From NCBI RefSeq assembly GCF_030269925.1, contig NC_085119.1:14481001-14545000 (forward strand): a stretch of 64,000 bases of DNA, given 5' to 3'. The stretch comes from Bombyx mori (taxonomy: Eukaryota > Arthropoda > Insecta > Lepidoptera > Bombycidae). Under the pieces are notes generated by a model, which was not told the DNA's origin, ran no database searches, and saw only the letters and a list, made by a program, of their open reading frames with translations. Of the stretch, positions 20,922 to 30,897 are shown piece after piece. Numbering within the stretch: the first letter of the stretch is position 1; each line of letters opens with the position of its first letter. The position numbers were made by a program, and so were the translations under genes.

Positions 20922-21282
20922 TGTTACGCGTTGGGGTTCGGGATAAATAAAATTCTACCAAAGTACAACTAAAAAAGCTATATTCAACACTTAAAACACT
21001 CAACAAACACTTTGAGCACTCAATTCGCTTCTTCCGCTTCGCTTCAGGAGATCCGTTCGCTGTTTCGCTTCGAGTAGTTCCGATTACTGACTGCGTGCCA
21101 TCTCTACAACGCTTTTATAGCCGATACCTCATCCCTAGAATTATCGAGAATATTCTACACATCTCTAGTCGTAGTTTCCACTATCTGTCAGTAGATGGCG
21201 TTGTGATTCTCGAGCATTCTGGATCCTTCGATATTCGTTCAACTATTCGACGATAGATGGCATTACTTTTACCGGCGTAACA
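20922..21282. mobile_element. Solo LTR, gypsy-type
   Basis: The 361-bp unit begins TGTTACGC and ends GCGTAACA (an 8-bp terminal inverted repeat with TG...CA ends) and is flanked by a 4-bp ATAT duplication. A TATA-like 'cttttatagcc' lies mid-unit. No internal gag/pol follows on either side, so this is what LTR-LTR recombination leaves behind. Confidence 0.7.
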
Positions 21283-21547
21283 ATATTAAGGGTATACTGT
21301 GATATTTAAGTTGTTTGCTTATTTTAATTAAGTGATGTGCGATTCTCCGCGTTCTTTATAAGATGGTACAATATATTCTTGATTTAATGTTTTTATTACT
21401 GTGAATAGGATGCCGAGCATGTATCGATCGGTCAATCGATTTCCACCGAGTCTATGATCTGTATGGTGTAAACGCTAGAAACAAACATAGCATTGGATTG
21501 CTTGTCGCTCGAAAATAAATTTCTAAAAAAAATCGACAACCCGTTAA

Positions 21548-22442
21548 AAAAAAGTGTGTGTGTCCGCTCCGACGCACGACTGGAGTTTACTGGATATAAA
21601 TATAAATTTGTGTCAGTTGAATACAGTAAAATATGCATTTATTAAAAAAGCTTTATTAATAAATGATTTGTAGCGGGTTATATTCGGGTATCAACCCACT
21701 AACAGTTGATACGTTCAGGAATCGAACCCGAACGGCGTCCGGCCACAAGCAAAACGATGTCGGTAAATTAAACGAAACAATACGAGAAATAGTTCTATAT
21801 TACGACAACACGATACACTACAGATTATTAACAAAAAAAATGTGTGCGTGTACTAGTGTACACACGTAAGAAGTGAAACTTCTTTATGGCCTTATTTTTC
21901 GAAAAATGATCTACATGCAACTTTCTAGAAATTGGTTAAATAAAGTTAAATTAGATAAAGTTTAAACAAAAGGATTTTATTATCATAGACATGAATACAA
22001 AAAAGTTAAATTAGATAAAGTTTAAACAAAAGGATTTTATTATCATAGACATGAATACAAAAAAGATGGCGCGTAACGGAAAAATGTGACGCGTAACCGA
22101 AAAATGTGACGGTAAATTTTTTTCCAACGCCGATAAGGAAGTTTCACTTCAATTAACGAGACACAAAACAAACGACTAACATATATATGAAAATACAATA
22201 ATGAGAGAAACGCGCGATCAGTACGAGGCTTTGTGGCGGACTGCCGGCGCAGCAGCCCGGCGTCACCTGCGATAACGCGGCCGCGCGTTGGCTCCTGATT
22301 GGCGCGCACACGCATCACCATGGCCAATCAGGCGCATAACGCATTTCGTGTGACATGCTATACTCTCTAGTACGATTTTGGTCCCCATAATTTTCATACC
22401 CCGGGCCTATATATGTAAATCGATTCTTAAGGAGTAAACTCC
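21548..22442 (+). repeat. Mosaic repeat B, long form, interrupted
   Basis: It has the same four blocks as 11667-12034. A ~160-bp segment (21603-21765) with an antisense tRNA B-box (ggaatcgaacccgaac) lies between blocks one and two, and the 310-bp family C unit (21841-22150) lies between blocks two and three. A CCAAT-bearing inverted repeat, cctgattggc...gccaatcagg, is at about 22291-22330. Confidence 0.7.
21841..22150 (+). repeat. Family C unit, left arm of a near-perfect inverted repeat
   Basis: It runs tgtgtgcgtgtactagtgta ... aaggaagtttcacttc. It contains two tandem copies of a 61-bp block ('gttaaattagataaagttta' to 'gacatgaatacaaaaaa'). The matching short form of repeat B at 11784 has no such insertion, which marks it as a discrete mobile unit. 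Confidence 0.85.
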
Positions 22443-22590
22443 AAAAAAACGATGCATACGAGATTTGGAAATCGGTACAATCGTATCGCTCGATAGCGGA
22501 CGTCTTATCCTTTAGGACACGACGACTACAAGCGGTTACAGTAAATGCAGATCTAACGATATATTTCTGAAGCTCCTTAACAAATTTTTT
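22443..22590. repeat. Spacer with a tRNA-head SINE fragment
   Basis: 'gcggacgtcttatccttta' and 'ggacacgacgact' are the head of the composite SINE in minus orientation. The linker and tail are missing. Confidence 0.6.
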
Positions 22591-22900
22591 GAAGTGAAAC
22601 TTCTTTATCGGCGTTGGAAAAAAATTTACCGTCACATTTTTCGGTTACGCGTCACATTTTTCCGTTACGCGCCATCTTTTTTGTATTCATGTCTATGATA
22701 ATAAAATCCTTTTGTTTAAACTTTATCTAATTTAACTTTTTTGTATTCATGTCTATGATAATAAAATCCTTTTGTTTAAACTTTATCTAATTTAACTTTA
22801 TTTAACCAATTTCTAGAAAGTTGCATGTAGATCATTTTTCGAAAAATAAGGCCATAAAGAAGTTTCACTTCTTACGTGTGTACACTAGTACACGCACACA
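22591..22900 (-). repeat. Family C unit, right arm of a near-perfect inverted repeat
   Basis: It is the reverse complement of 21841-22150, with the same 310-bp length, the same doubled 61-bp block and only one substitution seen (ataaag against ataagg near the inner end). Confidence 0.85.
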
Positions 22901-23058
22901 TTTTTTTTTAATTGCTTAGATAGGTGGACGAGCTCACAGCCCACCTGGTGTTAAGTGGTTACTGGAGCCCATAGATATCTACAACGTAAATGCCCCACCC
23001 ACCTTGAGATATAAGTTCTAAGGTCTCAGTATAGTTACAACGGCTGCCCTACCCTACC
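22901..23058 (-). repeat. Tail repeat, truncated
   Basis: A T-run and 'aattgcttagataggtgg' lead to 'tacaacggctgccctaccc', where it breaks off. Its T-run is fused to the A-run of the family C arm. Confidence 0.8.
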
Positions 23059-23608
23059 CTACGGCTTCCGCAGTACATATACTAACATCTTATGGGTTTT
23101 AAAACGGTAACGCATGAAATAAAATTGAAAAGAGAACGCTGTTATTTCCGCGACGATAAACACACAAGCGAATTAACCCCCTGACACGGAAACGAGGTAA
23201 GCGGCGACATATAAATGTGTTATAGTCGAGTTTCGGCTAAAAAAAACATAACACGACGAGAATTAATTTGAGCCGACGACGCTAAGTTTGTTTGGAGACC
23301 TGAAATGTATGTTTTGTTTGATAAATTGAAATTTTATTCGTATAAAGGTACTCGAAAATTAGTAAAACGCTTTTCCTGTGTACGTCATTCTTGCTGTATT
23401 GTGTAGTATCTAAAGGTTTTTAATAAATACGACATGTATTGATCTGTTGTACTGTGTGAATTTCATTTACTTAAAATTGTTCGTGAAATGACAAAAATTC
23501 TCGTGAATATGCGTAAAACTAGTCTTTCTTAATGTTTAAAATATAATCAGGGTTACTATGAAACATTCGTTAGTATTCAAAAGTTTTTTTTTTTAATTTT
23601 GTTAATAG
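23059..23608. other. No supported feature
   Basis: It is unique DNA up to the LTR element's target duplication. Confidence 0.4.
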
Positions 23609-23613
23609 CACAT
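23609..23613. repeat. Target-site duplication of the BEL/Pao element (left)
   Basis: CACAT occurs here and at 30585-30589. Five bp is a usual duplication size for this superfamily. Confidence 0.9.
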
Positions 23614-24619
23614 TGTTGGCGACAGCGGCGTCGCCCCATAATTATAGAATAAGTTGAAGAATATAATAGAATATAGAATAGAATAATAGATTTATATAGA
23701 TACGTACATAGACATAGAGTTATAACAAATAGATAAATTATATAGAGTGCATATAGATAGATAAGTATATAGATAACGTGCACATAGATTTTACTAAGAA
23801 TAGAACGTAAGTTGCTTTGAAATAAATAGTATACACTTTTGCTTTATTATTCCCGATAGTTTTAAGATTAGCATATTAACTTAAATGAACACGCGCCCGG
23901 CCCGCGTCCCGAAACGATGTAACAAACAGCATTTATCTGTGTTCAGGACCGGGTATTTTGTTTATACGGGCGCGTCATATAGATTAAGCATAGAATAAGT
24001 TATATGTATCGATAGGGATTACAACATAGAATAGTTAAGTATAAGGCATTAGTATATACATTTATTAAATAAATAGATATAACGAATAAACCGAGCCGAT
24101 CATAGTGAAAATGATCTCGACGAGAGCCGTATTTTACACGAGATCTCTGTAGGGTAACATTCCGAGGTAGTTAAGCGACCCTGCGACGCTGTCAGGTACC
24201 TGCCGACCTACCGACCGACCCTCGACCGACTACCTGCCAACCGCCGGCCGCCGACCCTCCGAACGAAGATTACAAAAAAACGCACGAGTAAAGACATCAG
24301 CGCCTCGAAGATATTTATTGAAGACTTGAAGACCATTTAAAAGATCGTCGGTTATTGAACTCGATTGTATTGACAGATCGGTCGGCTCGGTTTACGTTAA
24401 TTAGTAAAGTTTTGAGTTTTAATTTCGAGTGAGCTTGTACGATATCGTACACCTCAGGACCCTACATCGACTGCTTCAGATCGACACGAATAATCGCCAC
24501 GAGACGGGCATCCGGCGTCTTATAGGATTTCAAGAAATCTTATAAGATTCATAAACCCGTCCAACCTGGGTTGACGTCACTCGCCTTATTGATACGGGTG
24601 ACGTGCTGCGTACCCAACA
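23614..24619 (+). repeat. 5' LTR (1006 bp)
   Basis: It begins TGTTGGCGAC and ends GTACCCAACA. An AT-rich first third is followed by a GC-rich part with repeated 'cgaccga' and 'ctgcc' motifs. It matches the 3' LTR except for one missing 15-bp repeat unit near 23734. Confidence 0.93.
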
Positions 24620-24621
24620 GC

Positions 24622-24638
24622 TGGTCCTTCGAGCCGGA
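24622..24638 (+). other. Primer binding site, tRNA-Tyr type
   Basis: TGGTCCTTCGAGCCGGA starts 2 nt past the LTR. It is complementary over 17 nt to the CCA-tailed 3' end of animal tRNA-Tyr as I remember it. Other tRNA ends that I could recall fit less well. Confidence 0.7.
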
Positions 24639-24656
24639 TACAGCGATTATTCAACG

Positions 24657-26936
24657 ATGCCGATCACCAGGAGCAACAAGGGATCATCGAGGGAACAGCC
24701 ACTCGAACCTGCGGTTCAAGAATCCAGTCCGGAGGCAACAGAAGCGACGTCGTACGAAACATACGAGAGCTCCGCGACCGGTACGACCCAGAACACAAAA
24801 CTTGAAGAGATAACGACGCGGACACGTGGTGAAAATAGGCCCGCGTCGAAGAAATCGCTACGACGTAAGGAACTGGCAGCGAGAGCGGAGCTGGCGGAAA
24901 AAGAATTGATAGAAGCACAAGCAGCCACCATAGCCGCCAGACTCCGCCTGCAATTGATTCAGGCCGAAAGCGAAGACGACGATGATTCCATTATAGAAGA
25001 GCCAAAGGACCGGGAGGACCAGGTCAGGGCCTGGGTCCAGACGTCGGTGGGCAGTATGGACAAGGAGCCCGCAGGCGAGCACATTGAGAACCGTCCCGTC
25101 AGCAAGGCCAACATGGAAGAGTGCGGCAACAGGGACCTGGCTAAGGCGATAGTGGAAGCAGTAAGGAGCGCAACGACCAAGGAGCTGCCGCCACAACCCG
25201 ACTACATGCACCAGTTGCCGACGTTCGAAGGCGACTGCAGGGAGTGGGTGGCCTTCAAGGCTGTCTACGAAGATACCGCTCCACTCTTCTCAAGCGCTCA
25301 AAACATGGCGCGGCTGAGAAGAGCGCTGAAGGGACAAGCCAGGGAAGGAGTCCGCAGCCAGCTGTACTCCGAGAGCACACCGGAGGAAGTAATGGAATCA
25401 CTGCGGCGGTGCTATGGAAGGGCGGACGCTTTAGTCTTAGCGGAGCTAGACCGCATACGAAGGCTTCCAACGATAAGTGACTCCGCCTACGACATTTGCT
25501 CACTGGCGAGCAATGTTAACAATACCGTCGCAGCGATCAGGGGACTGCGGAAACCCCAATATTTGATGTCGCCCGAACTGCTGAAGAGCATCGTCGACAA
25601 GATGCCGACCATCCTGAGGTTCCGGTGGTACGATCACATTATCGAAAAGACTGAAGGAGACCCGGACCTCAACACGATGTGCGGCTTCCTGAACAAGATG
25701 GCGGACCGATGCGGGCCACACGCCGTGGTTGAAGTAGCAACGAAAAGACAACCATCGAGGCGACAGGCGACACACGCCACAACCGACTGCACCGAGCGTG
25801 CAACTTCGGACAGAGCAATGAGGGACAAGCCGGCGTGCCCGCAATGCAAGGATGGACACCCACTATACGACTGTCCGAGGTACAAGGATGCTACGGTGCA
25901 GGAACGATGGAGAATGGCAAAGGAGTCGCGCCTGTGTTATAAGTGCCTCGACGGTAAGCACCGGAAGGAAACATGTCAACGACCGCCATGCCGCACGTGC
26001 AAGCGCTGGCACCACTACTCGCTACACAACGAGAAGCCGGAGACAGAGCCAGCAGAGAACAGGGAAATCGCGAACAACGTGCGACTTCCCATCAACTGCA
26101 CACGGATCAGCAGGGCGTACTTGAAGATGGTGCCCGTTGAAGTCTACGGGCCATCGGGATCGACGACGGTGCTGGCCCTGCTGGACGAAGGCTCCACGGT
26201 AACTCTCCTGGACTCAAGCGTGGCGAAGCAGATCGGCCTGAAGGGACCCAAGGAGTTGCTCCGCCTCGAGACCGTGGGCGGGAAGACCCTAACGAAGATG
26301 GACTCGATGAAGCTTAACATCCGAGTTCGAGGGCTTCACCAGCGGCAGAAGAGGACGATCGTCGGAGCGCGCACAATGGATGACATGAGCCTTGCACCCC
26401 AGCGACTAAAGAGGGAAACCATCGAAGGCTACGCGCACCTGAAAAGCCTGGCGGACCAGTTATGTTACGATGAACAATCCCCCCAACTCTTGATCGGGCA
26501 GGACAACTGGGGACTCATCGCCGCCAAGACGACGCGCAGGGGCAGGAGGAACCAGCCGGTAGCCTCATTCACCCAATTGGGATGGGTGCTACATGGTCTC
26601 GACGGCAACAACGCCAAAGAGGTCAACTTCCTCACCTGCGCCCATGTATCGATGCGCGAAGAGGCCTTGGACAGACAGGTGAAGGAGTACTTCATGATAG
26701 AGTCGAACCCAAGCGTCCGAGCACGGATATGGAGGCGAAGGCGCTCGACATCTTGGAGAAGGAGGACGACAGAGGTTGGAGACGCGATGACGGCCGCTTC
26801 GAAGCTCGGACCTACAATCCCTGTTCGAAGCGTTGTTGCGGTTCCGAAAAAGGCTCGTCATGGTTGTCGCGGACATCAAGGAGAGGTTGATAAGGATCAG
26901 GGACGAGGACCGCGACAGCCTGAGATTCCTCTATAG
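24657..26936 (+). CDS. BEL/Pao gag-protease polyprotein, 5' part of pol
   Basis: The ATG at 24657, 37 nt past the LTR, is preferred to the in-frame ATG at 24603 inside the LTR; it gives about 759 residues. Residues 65-110 form a charged helical region (KELAARAELAEKEL). Residues 185-350 resemble the Pao gag domain DUF1759 (LPTFEGDCREWVAF). Zinc knuckles follow: CPQC near 394, CYKC at 427-430 and CRTC at 445-448 with downstream His. An aspartic protease begins with LALLDEGS near 506; the usual D-T/S-G active site reads D-E-G, as in many Pao proteases. The frame holds through GWVLHG (protease end), then slips around 26720, after which the remaining residues are out of frame. Gag packages the RNA; the protease should cut the polyprotein. 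Confidence 0.85.
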   Translation: MPITRSNKGSSREQPLEPAVQESSPEATEATSYETYESSATGTTQNTKLEEITTRTRGENRPASKKSLRRKELAARAELAEKELIEAQAATIAARLRLQLIQAESEDDDDSIIEEPKDREDQVRAWVQTSVGSMDKEPAGEHIENRPVSKANMEECGNRDLAKAIVEAVRSATTKELPPQPDYMHQLPTFEGDCREWVAFKAVYEDTAPLFSSAQNMARLRRALKGQAREGVRSQLYSESTPEEVMESLRRCYGRADALVLAELDRIRRLPTISDSAYDICSLASNVNNTVAAIRGLRKPQYLMSPELLKSIVDKMPTILRFRWYDHIIEKTEGDPDLNTMCGFLNKMADRCGPHAVVEVATKRQPSRRQATHATTDCTERATSDRAMRDKPACPQCKDGHPLYDCPRYKDATVQERWRMAKESRLCYKCLDGKHRKETCQRPPCRTCKRWHHYSLHNEKPETEPAENREIANNVRLPINCTRISRAYLKMVPVEVYGPSGSTTVLALLDEGSTVTLLDSSVAKQIGLKGPKELLRLETVGGKTLTKMDSMKLNIRVRGLHQRQKRTIVGARTMDDMSLAPQRLKRETIEGYAHLKSLADQLCYDEQSPQLLIGQDNWGLIAAKTTRRGRRNQPVASFTQLGWVLHGLDGNNAKEVNFLTCAHVSMREEALDRQVKEYFMIESNPSVRARIWRRRRSTSWRRRTTEVGDAMTAASKLGPTIPVRSVVAVPKKARHGCRGHQGEVDKDQGRGPRQPEIPL

Positions 26937-27105
26937 AGAAGATATGCGAGGCCGCTCCAAAAGAGTATAGAATGACGTCGGTCATATTCGGAGCGGCCTG
27001 TTCACCGAGCACGGCGTCGTTCATTACAAATAAGAATGCCAAGGAGTACAAACATCGATATCCAGAAGCCGCGCGGGCAATAGAAAGCGCTGCATTCTGG
27101 TGAGC
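26715..27105 (+). pseudogene. Reverse transcriptase remnants, frameshifted and deleted
   Basis: RT-like pieces appear in changing frames. Near 26729 a piece starts MEAKALDILE (just before the RT). Near 26850 a piece contains VVADIKER, which carries the first catalytic aspartate motif. At 26972-27100 a piece has VIFGAACSPSTASF and TNKNAKEY, the block that normally lies before Y-x-DD. A stop follows at 27101 and no YVDD-like motif is found in any frame. The stretch between protease and RNase H is far shorter than a whole RT plus connection domain. Several losses are therefore needed. Confidence 0.8.
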
Positions 27106-27339
27106 CTCGCAGACGGTGTGACCCCAGGAGACACAGAGCTGGGGTCGAAGGAAGAAAAGACCCCGGGCCTGCAGTGGTTCTACGAGTCGGACGAGATGGG
27201 ATTCCGGATCCATCCACGAGACTCAAAGGATATAGAAGCACGAACCCCGACCAAACGAGAAGAGCATTTGGCGGAGCGGGATCGACTGGGACGACGTCAT
27301 CCTGGAAAAGGACGAGGTGGCGTGGAAACCTTCGCATGC

Positions 27340-28109
27340 TGCAAGGCCTCCGAATGGCAAGGTGCTTCTCGTGCTGCAACACTGAGGGGGAGCTGCACAC
27401 GTTCGACGACGCCAGCGAGAGGGCCTACGCGTGTGCAGCCTATTGGCGTCAGAAGACAGACGACAGCACCTACCACGTCACACTACTAGCAGGGAAAGCC
27501 AGGGTGACCCCACTGAGACCAGTCTCTATCCCAAGGCTGGAGCTGCAAGCTGCGCTGCTGGGGACAAGGATGGCGCAGGCGATAGCGGACGAATTGGACA
27601 TCGCAGTCGGTGTAAGGACGTACTGGACTGACTCCAGTACAGTCCTGACATGGATAAAGACCGACCCACGCACGTTCAAACCTTTCGTCGCGCACCGACT
27701 CGCCGAGATAGAAGAGTCAACGAAGCCCCAAGAATGGCGATGGGTGCCTGGCTCGCAGAACCCAGCAGACGACGCAACTAGAGAGGCGCCGGCGGATTTC
27801 GACCACACGCATCGGTGGTTTAATGGACCCGAGTTCCCGACGTGGGATGAATCGCGCTGGCCCAAGCCGCGAACCTTCAAGCAAGAACCGTCTGGAGAAG
27901 AGAAAGAGGCCTTCCTGGTCGCCACGGCGAGGACCGCTGACGCTCGACCCACGCCCGATCCGCACAGATTCTCGAGCTGGGTCAAGTTATTGAGAGCAAC
28001 AGCCAAGGTCCTCCAATTTATCGAGCTGTGTCGACCCCGGAAGGAGAGCGTCTGCGTGTCCAGACAATCGAAGCAGCAAGATCCCACGTGGAGGACGACA
28101 CGAACGTAG
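27340..28109 (+). pseudogene. RNase H / Pao pol connection region, partial
   Basis: The open frame starts at 27174, but recognisable sequence begins at GELHTFDDASERAYACAAYW, the RNase H block of Pao pol. IPRLELQAALLGTRMAQ, TYWTDSSTVLTWIK and WVPGSQNPADDATR follow, with the acidic residues and the NPAD motif in the usual order. The frame ends at 28109 in sequence that no longer resembles pol, and the integrase frame opens 75 nt later; an indel near 28020-28110 is likely. RNase H would remove the RNA template during reverse transcription. Confidence 0.75.
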
Positions 28110-28184
28110 CAACCCCGATCCACATGGAAGATAAGGACTCCAGAAGCACCTACAGAAGCATGGCTGCCACTTGATCCGCCCCAC

Positions 28185-29591
28185 TTGAAGAAGGCGGAGA
28201 AGATCCTACTGAGAAGCAGCCAAGGAGAGAGCTTCGGTGAAAAAGATCCCGAACGTCACCCCAAGTTGCGACGGCTCGACGTCGTGATGGAAGATGGCCT
28301 GTTGCGCCTGCGCGGACGTATCGACGCAGCGCAATGCATAGATGCAGGCTGCAAGCGACCGATCGTGCTGGACGGGAAGCACGTGATAGCGAGATTATTG
28401 ATCAAACACTATCACGAGGCGTTCCAGCACGGTAACCACGCAACGGTGATGAACGAGGTGCGGCAGCGCTACTGGATCCTAGGTCTAAGATCGATCATTC
28501 GAGCGACGGCCGTCCGATGCCAGTGGTGCAAGGTCTATCGGAGTACACCACGCCTACCGCCCACCGGAAACCTGCCGATAGAGCGGCTACGACATGGAGA
28601 GCCGCCGTTCACCTGTGCTGCCGTCGATTACTTCGGGCCGATGACGGTGACTGTAGGACGACGTCACGAGAAGAGGTGGGGCGTGCTGTTCACATGCCTC
28701 ACCACGAGAGCAGTTCACATGGAGCTAGCAGCGTCACTGACGGCAGACTCAATGCTGTTAGCGCTGCGCAGGATGGCCGCCCGGCGAGGAACGCCCAAAG
28801 TCATTTACAGCGACAATGGGACTAACTTCGTCGGCGCCAACAAGGAGCTTAAGCAGGCAATCGAGAATGCAAGGGAAGCAGACGTCGTGTCACGGGCCGC
28901 TCAGATGAACATAAAATGGAAGTTCATCCCGCCAGGAGCGCCGAACATGGGAGGCGCGTGGGAACGTTTGGTGCGGTCCGTGAAGACCGCGCTGGCGGTC
29001 ACACTGAAGGAAAGACACCCGAGGGAAGAAGTTCTGCACACTCTTCTGTTGGAGGCGGAGCACGTCGTCAACTCGCGACCGCTCGTCGCCAGGGAAGAGA
29101 GTTGGGAGTCAGAAGCACTCACGCCGAATCACTTCCTCATAGGGAGGTCCTGCGGAGCTCCAAGCATCGGCGACTACAGAGACGAAGACCTGACCGGCAA
29201 AAGGACATGGAGAGTGGCGCAGCGTATGGCGGATCACTTCTGGAGTAGGTGGGTCAAGGAATACCTGCCCACGCTGCTGCCCAGGAAGATCGACGGGAGA
29301 GCAGCTGGCGAGGACTTGCAGTGTGGGGATACCGTCCTCATAGTGGACTCCACGCTGCCACGCAACACATGGCCGCGCGGGCAAGTTGTCCATACCTACC
29401 CAGGCCCCGACAACCGTGTACGAACTGTCGACGTCAGAACGAGCGGCGGTCTACTTAAGAGACCTGCCTCCAAGATGATCCTGCTGGTGCCTGCAACGAG
29501 CGACGAGCCCACGCCCATAGAGGCGCCACGACAAGGAGTCGGTGCTACGCACGAGGGGGAGGATGTTGGCGACAGCGGCGTCGCCCCATAA
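28185..29591 (+). CDS. BEL/Pao integrase with C-terminal domain (468 aa, complete)
   Basis: This is an uninterrupted integrase. The N-terminal zinc domain has His residues around 77-85 (HEAFQHGNH) and C112/C115 (CQWC). The DDE catalytic triad is visible: D148 (AVDYFGP), D210 (YSDNGTNF) and E260 (GGAWERLVRS), with D-D spacing 62 and D-E spacing 50. A C-terminal region at 345-445 (VAQRMADHFWSRWVKEYLP, DTVLIVDST, PRNTWPRGQV) matches the DUF5641 end of Pao pol. The stop is inside the 3' LTR, because the frame reads 28 nt past 29563. The ATG is probably not a real start, because in an intact element this part is made from the pol polyprotein. It would insert the cDNA, making the 5-bp CACAT duplication. 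Confidence 0.88.
   Translation: MKKAEKILLRSSQGESFGEKDPERHPKLRRLDVVMEDGLLRLRGRIDAAQCIDAGCKRPIVLDGKHVIARLLIKHYHEAFQHGNHATVMNEVRQRYWILGLRSIIRATAVRCQWCKVYRSTPRLPPTGNLPIERLRHGEPPFTCAAVDYFGPMTVTVGRRHEKRWGVLFTCLTTRAVHMELAASLTADSMLLALRRMAARRGTPKVIYSDNGTNFVGANKELKQAIENAREADVVSRAAQMNIKWKFIPPGAPNMGGAWERLVRSVKTALAVTLKERHPREEVLHTLLLEAEHVVNSRPLVAREESWESEALTPNHFLIGRSCGAPSIGDYRDEDLTGKRTWRVAQRMADHFWSRWVKEYLPTLLPRKIDGRAAGEDLQCGDTVLIVDSTLPRNTWPRGQVVHTYPGPDNRVRTVDVRTSGGLLKRPASKMILLVPATSDEPTPIEAPRQGVGATHEGEDVGDSGVAP
29553..29563 (+). other. Polypurine tract
   Basis: GAGGGGGAGGA lies immediately before the 3' LTR, where plus-strand DNA synthesis is primed. Confidence 0.85.
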
Positions 29592-30584
29592 TTATAGAAT
29601 AAGTTGAAGAATATAATAGAATATAGAATAGAATAATAGATTTATATAGATACGTACATAGACATAGAGTTATAACAAATAGATAAATAACAAATAGATA
29701 AATTATATAGAGTGCATATAGATAGATAAGTATATAGATAACGTGCACATAGATTTTACTAAGAATAGAACGTAAGTTGCTTTGAAATAAATAGTATACA
29801 CTTTTGCTTTATTATTCCCGATAGTTTTAAGATTAGCATATTAACTTAAATGAACACGCGCCCGGCCCGCGTCCCGAAACGATGTAACAAACAGCATTTA
29901 TCTGTGTTCAGGACCGGGTATTTTGTTTATACGGGCGCGTCATATAGATTAAGCATAGAATAAGTTATATGTATCGATAGGGATTACAACATAGAATAGT
30001 TAAGTATAAGGCATTAGTATATACATTTATTAAATAAATAGATATAACGAATAAACCGAGCCGATCATAGTGAAAATGATCTCGACGAGAGCCGTATTTT
30101 ACACGAGATCTCTGTAGGGTAACATTCCGAGGTAGTTAAGCGACCCTGCGACGCTGTCAGGTACCTGCCGACCTACCGACCGACCCTCGACCGACTACCT
30201 GCCAACCGCCGGCCGCCGACCCTCCGAACGAAGATTACAAAAAAACGCACGAGTAAAGACATCAGCGCCTCGAAGATATTTATTGAAGACTTGAAGACCA
30301 TTTAAAAGATCGTCGGTTATTGAACTCGATTGTATTGACAGATCGGTCGGCTCGGTTTACGTTAATTAGTAAAGTTTTGAGTTTTAATTTCGAGTGAGCT
30401 TGTACGATATCGTACACCTCAGGACCCTACATCGACTGCTTCAGATCGACACGAATAATCGCCACGAGACGGGCATCCGGCGTCTTATAGGATTTCAAGA
30501 AATCTTATAAGATTCATAAACCCGTCCAACCTGGGTTGACGTCACTCGCCTTATTGATACGGGTGACGTGCTGCGTACCCAACA
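29564..30584 (+). repeat. 3' LTR (1021 bp)
   Basis: It is identical by eye to the 5' LTR except for an extra 15-bp tandem unit (aacaaatagataaat) near 29684-29698. Confidence 0.93.
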
Positions 30585-30589
30585 CACAT
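30585..30589. repeat. Target-site duplication of the BEL/Pao element (right)
   Basis: CACAT, the partner of 23609-23613. Confidence 0.9.
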
Positions 30590-30596
30590 GTTGTAG

Positions 30597-30897
30597 AAAT
30601 CGTCGTGGCTTAAAGGATAAGAAGTCCGGTGTATTCGTATGTGGAGATGCACCGGTGTTCGAATCCCGCCGGTAGGTACCAATTTTTCTAATAAAATACG
30701 TACTTAACAAATGCTTACGATTGACTTCCACGGTGAAGGAATAAAATCGTGTAATAAAAATCAAATCCAAAAAATTATAGTTTGCGTAATTACTAGTGGT
30801 AGGACGTCTTGTGAGTCCGCACGGGTAGGTACCACCACCCTGCCTATTTCTGCCGTGAAGCAGTAATGCGTTTCGGTTTGAAGGGCGGAAGGGAGTT
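30597..30897 (+). mobile_element. tRNA-headed composite SINE, 3'-truncated
   Basis: The head 'cgtcgtggcttaaaggataa' with B box 'ggtgttcgaatcccgcc' is followed by the linker and the first ~105 bp of the tail repeat, breaking off after 'cggtttgaagggcgg'. It adjoins the Helitron family 2 fragment at 30895 and lies 8 bp past the LTR element. Confidence 0.75.

Larger units (their letters stand above)
23609..30589 (+). mobile_element. BEL/Pao LTR retrotransposon, complete but RT-defective
   Basis: Two ~1.0-kb LTRs (TGTTG...CAACA ends) surround 4944 bp with, in order, primer site, gag with zinc knuckles, aspartic protease, reverse-transcriptase remnants, RNase H, integrase and polypurine tract. The gag-PR-RT-RH-IN order, the DUF1759-like gag and the absence of a chromodomain place it in BEL/Pao. 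The LTRs look identical apart from one 15-bp tandem duplication, so insertion is recent. The RT region is shortened and frameshifted and lacks the Y-x-DD motif, so this copy cannot copy itself. Confidence 0.92.

Noticed and set aside
24664..25885. Long minus-strand ORFs of 70-120 codons opposite gag
   Set aside because: They are shadows caused by the GC-rich coding strand of the retrotransposon.
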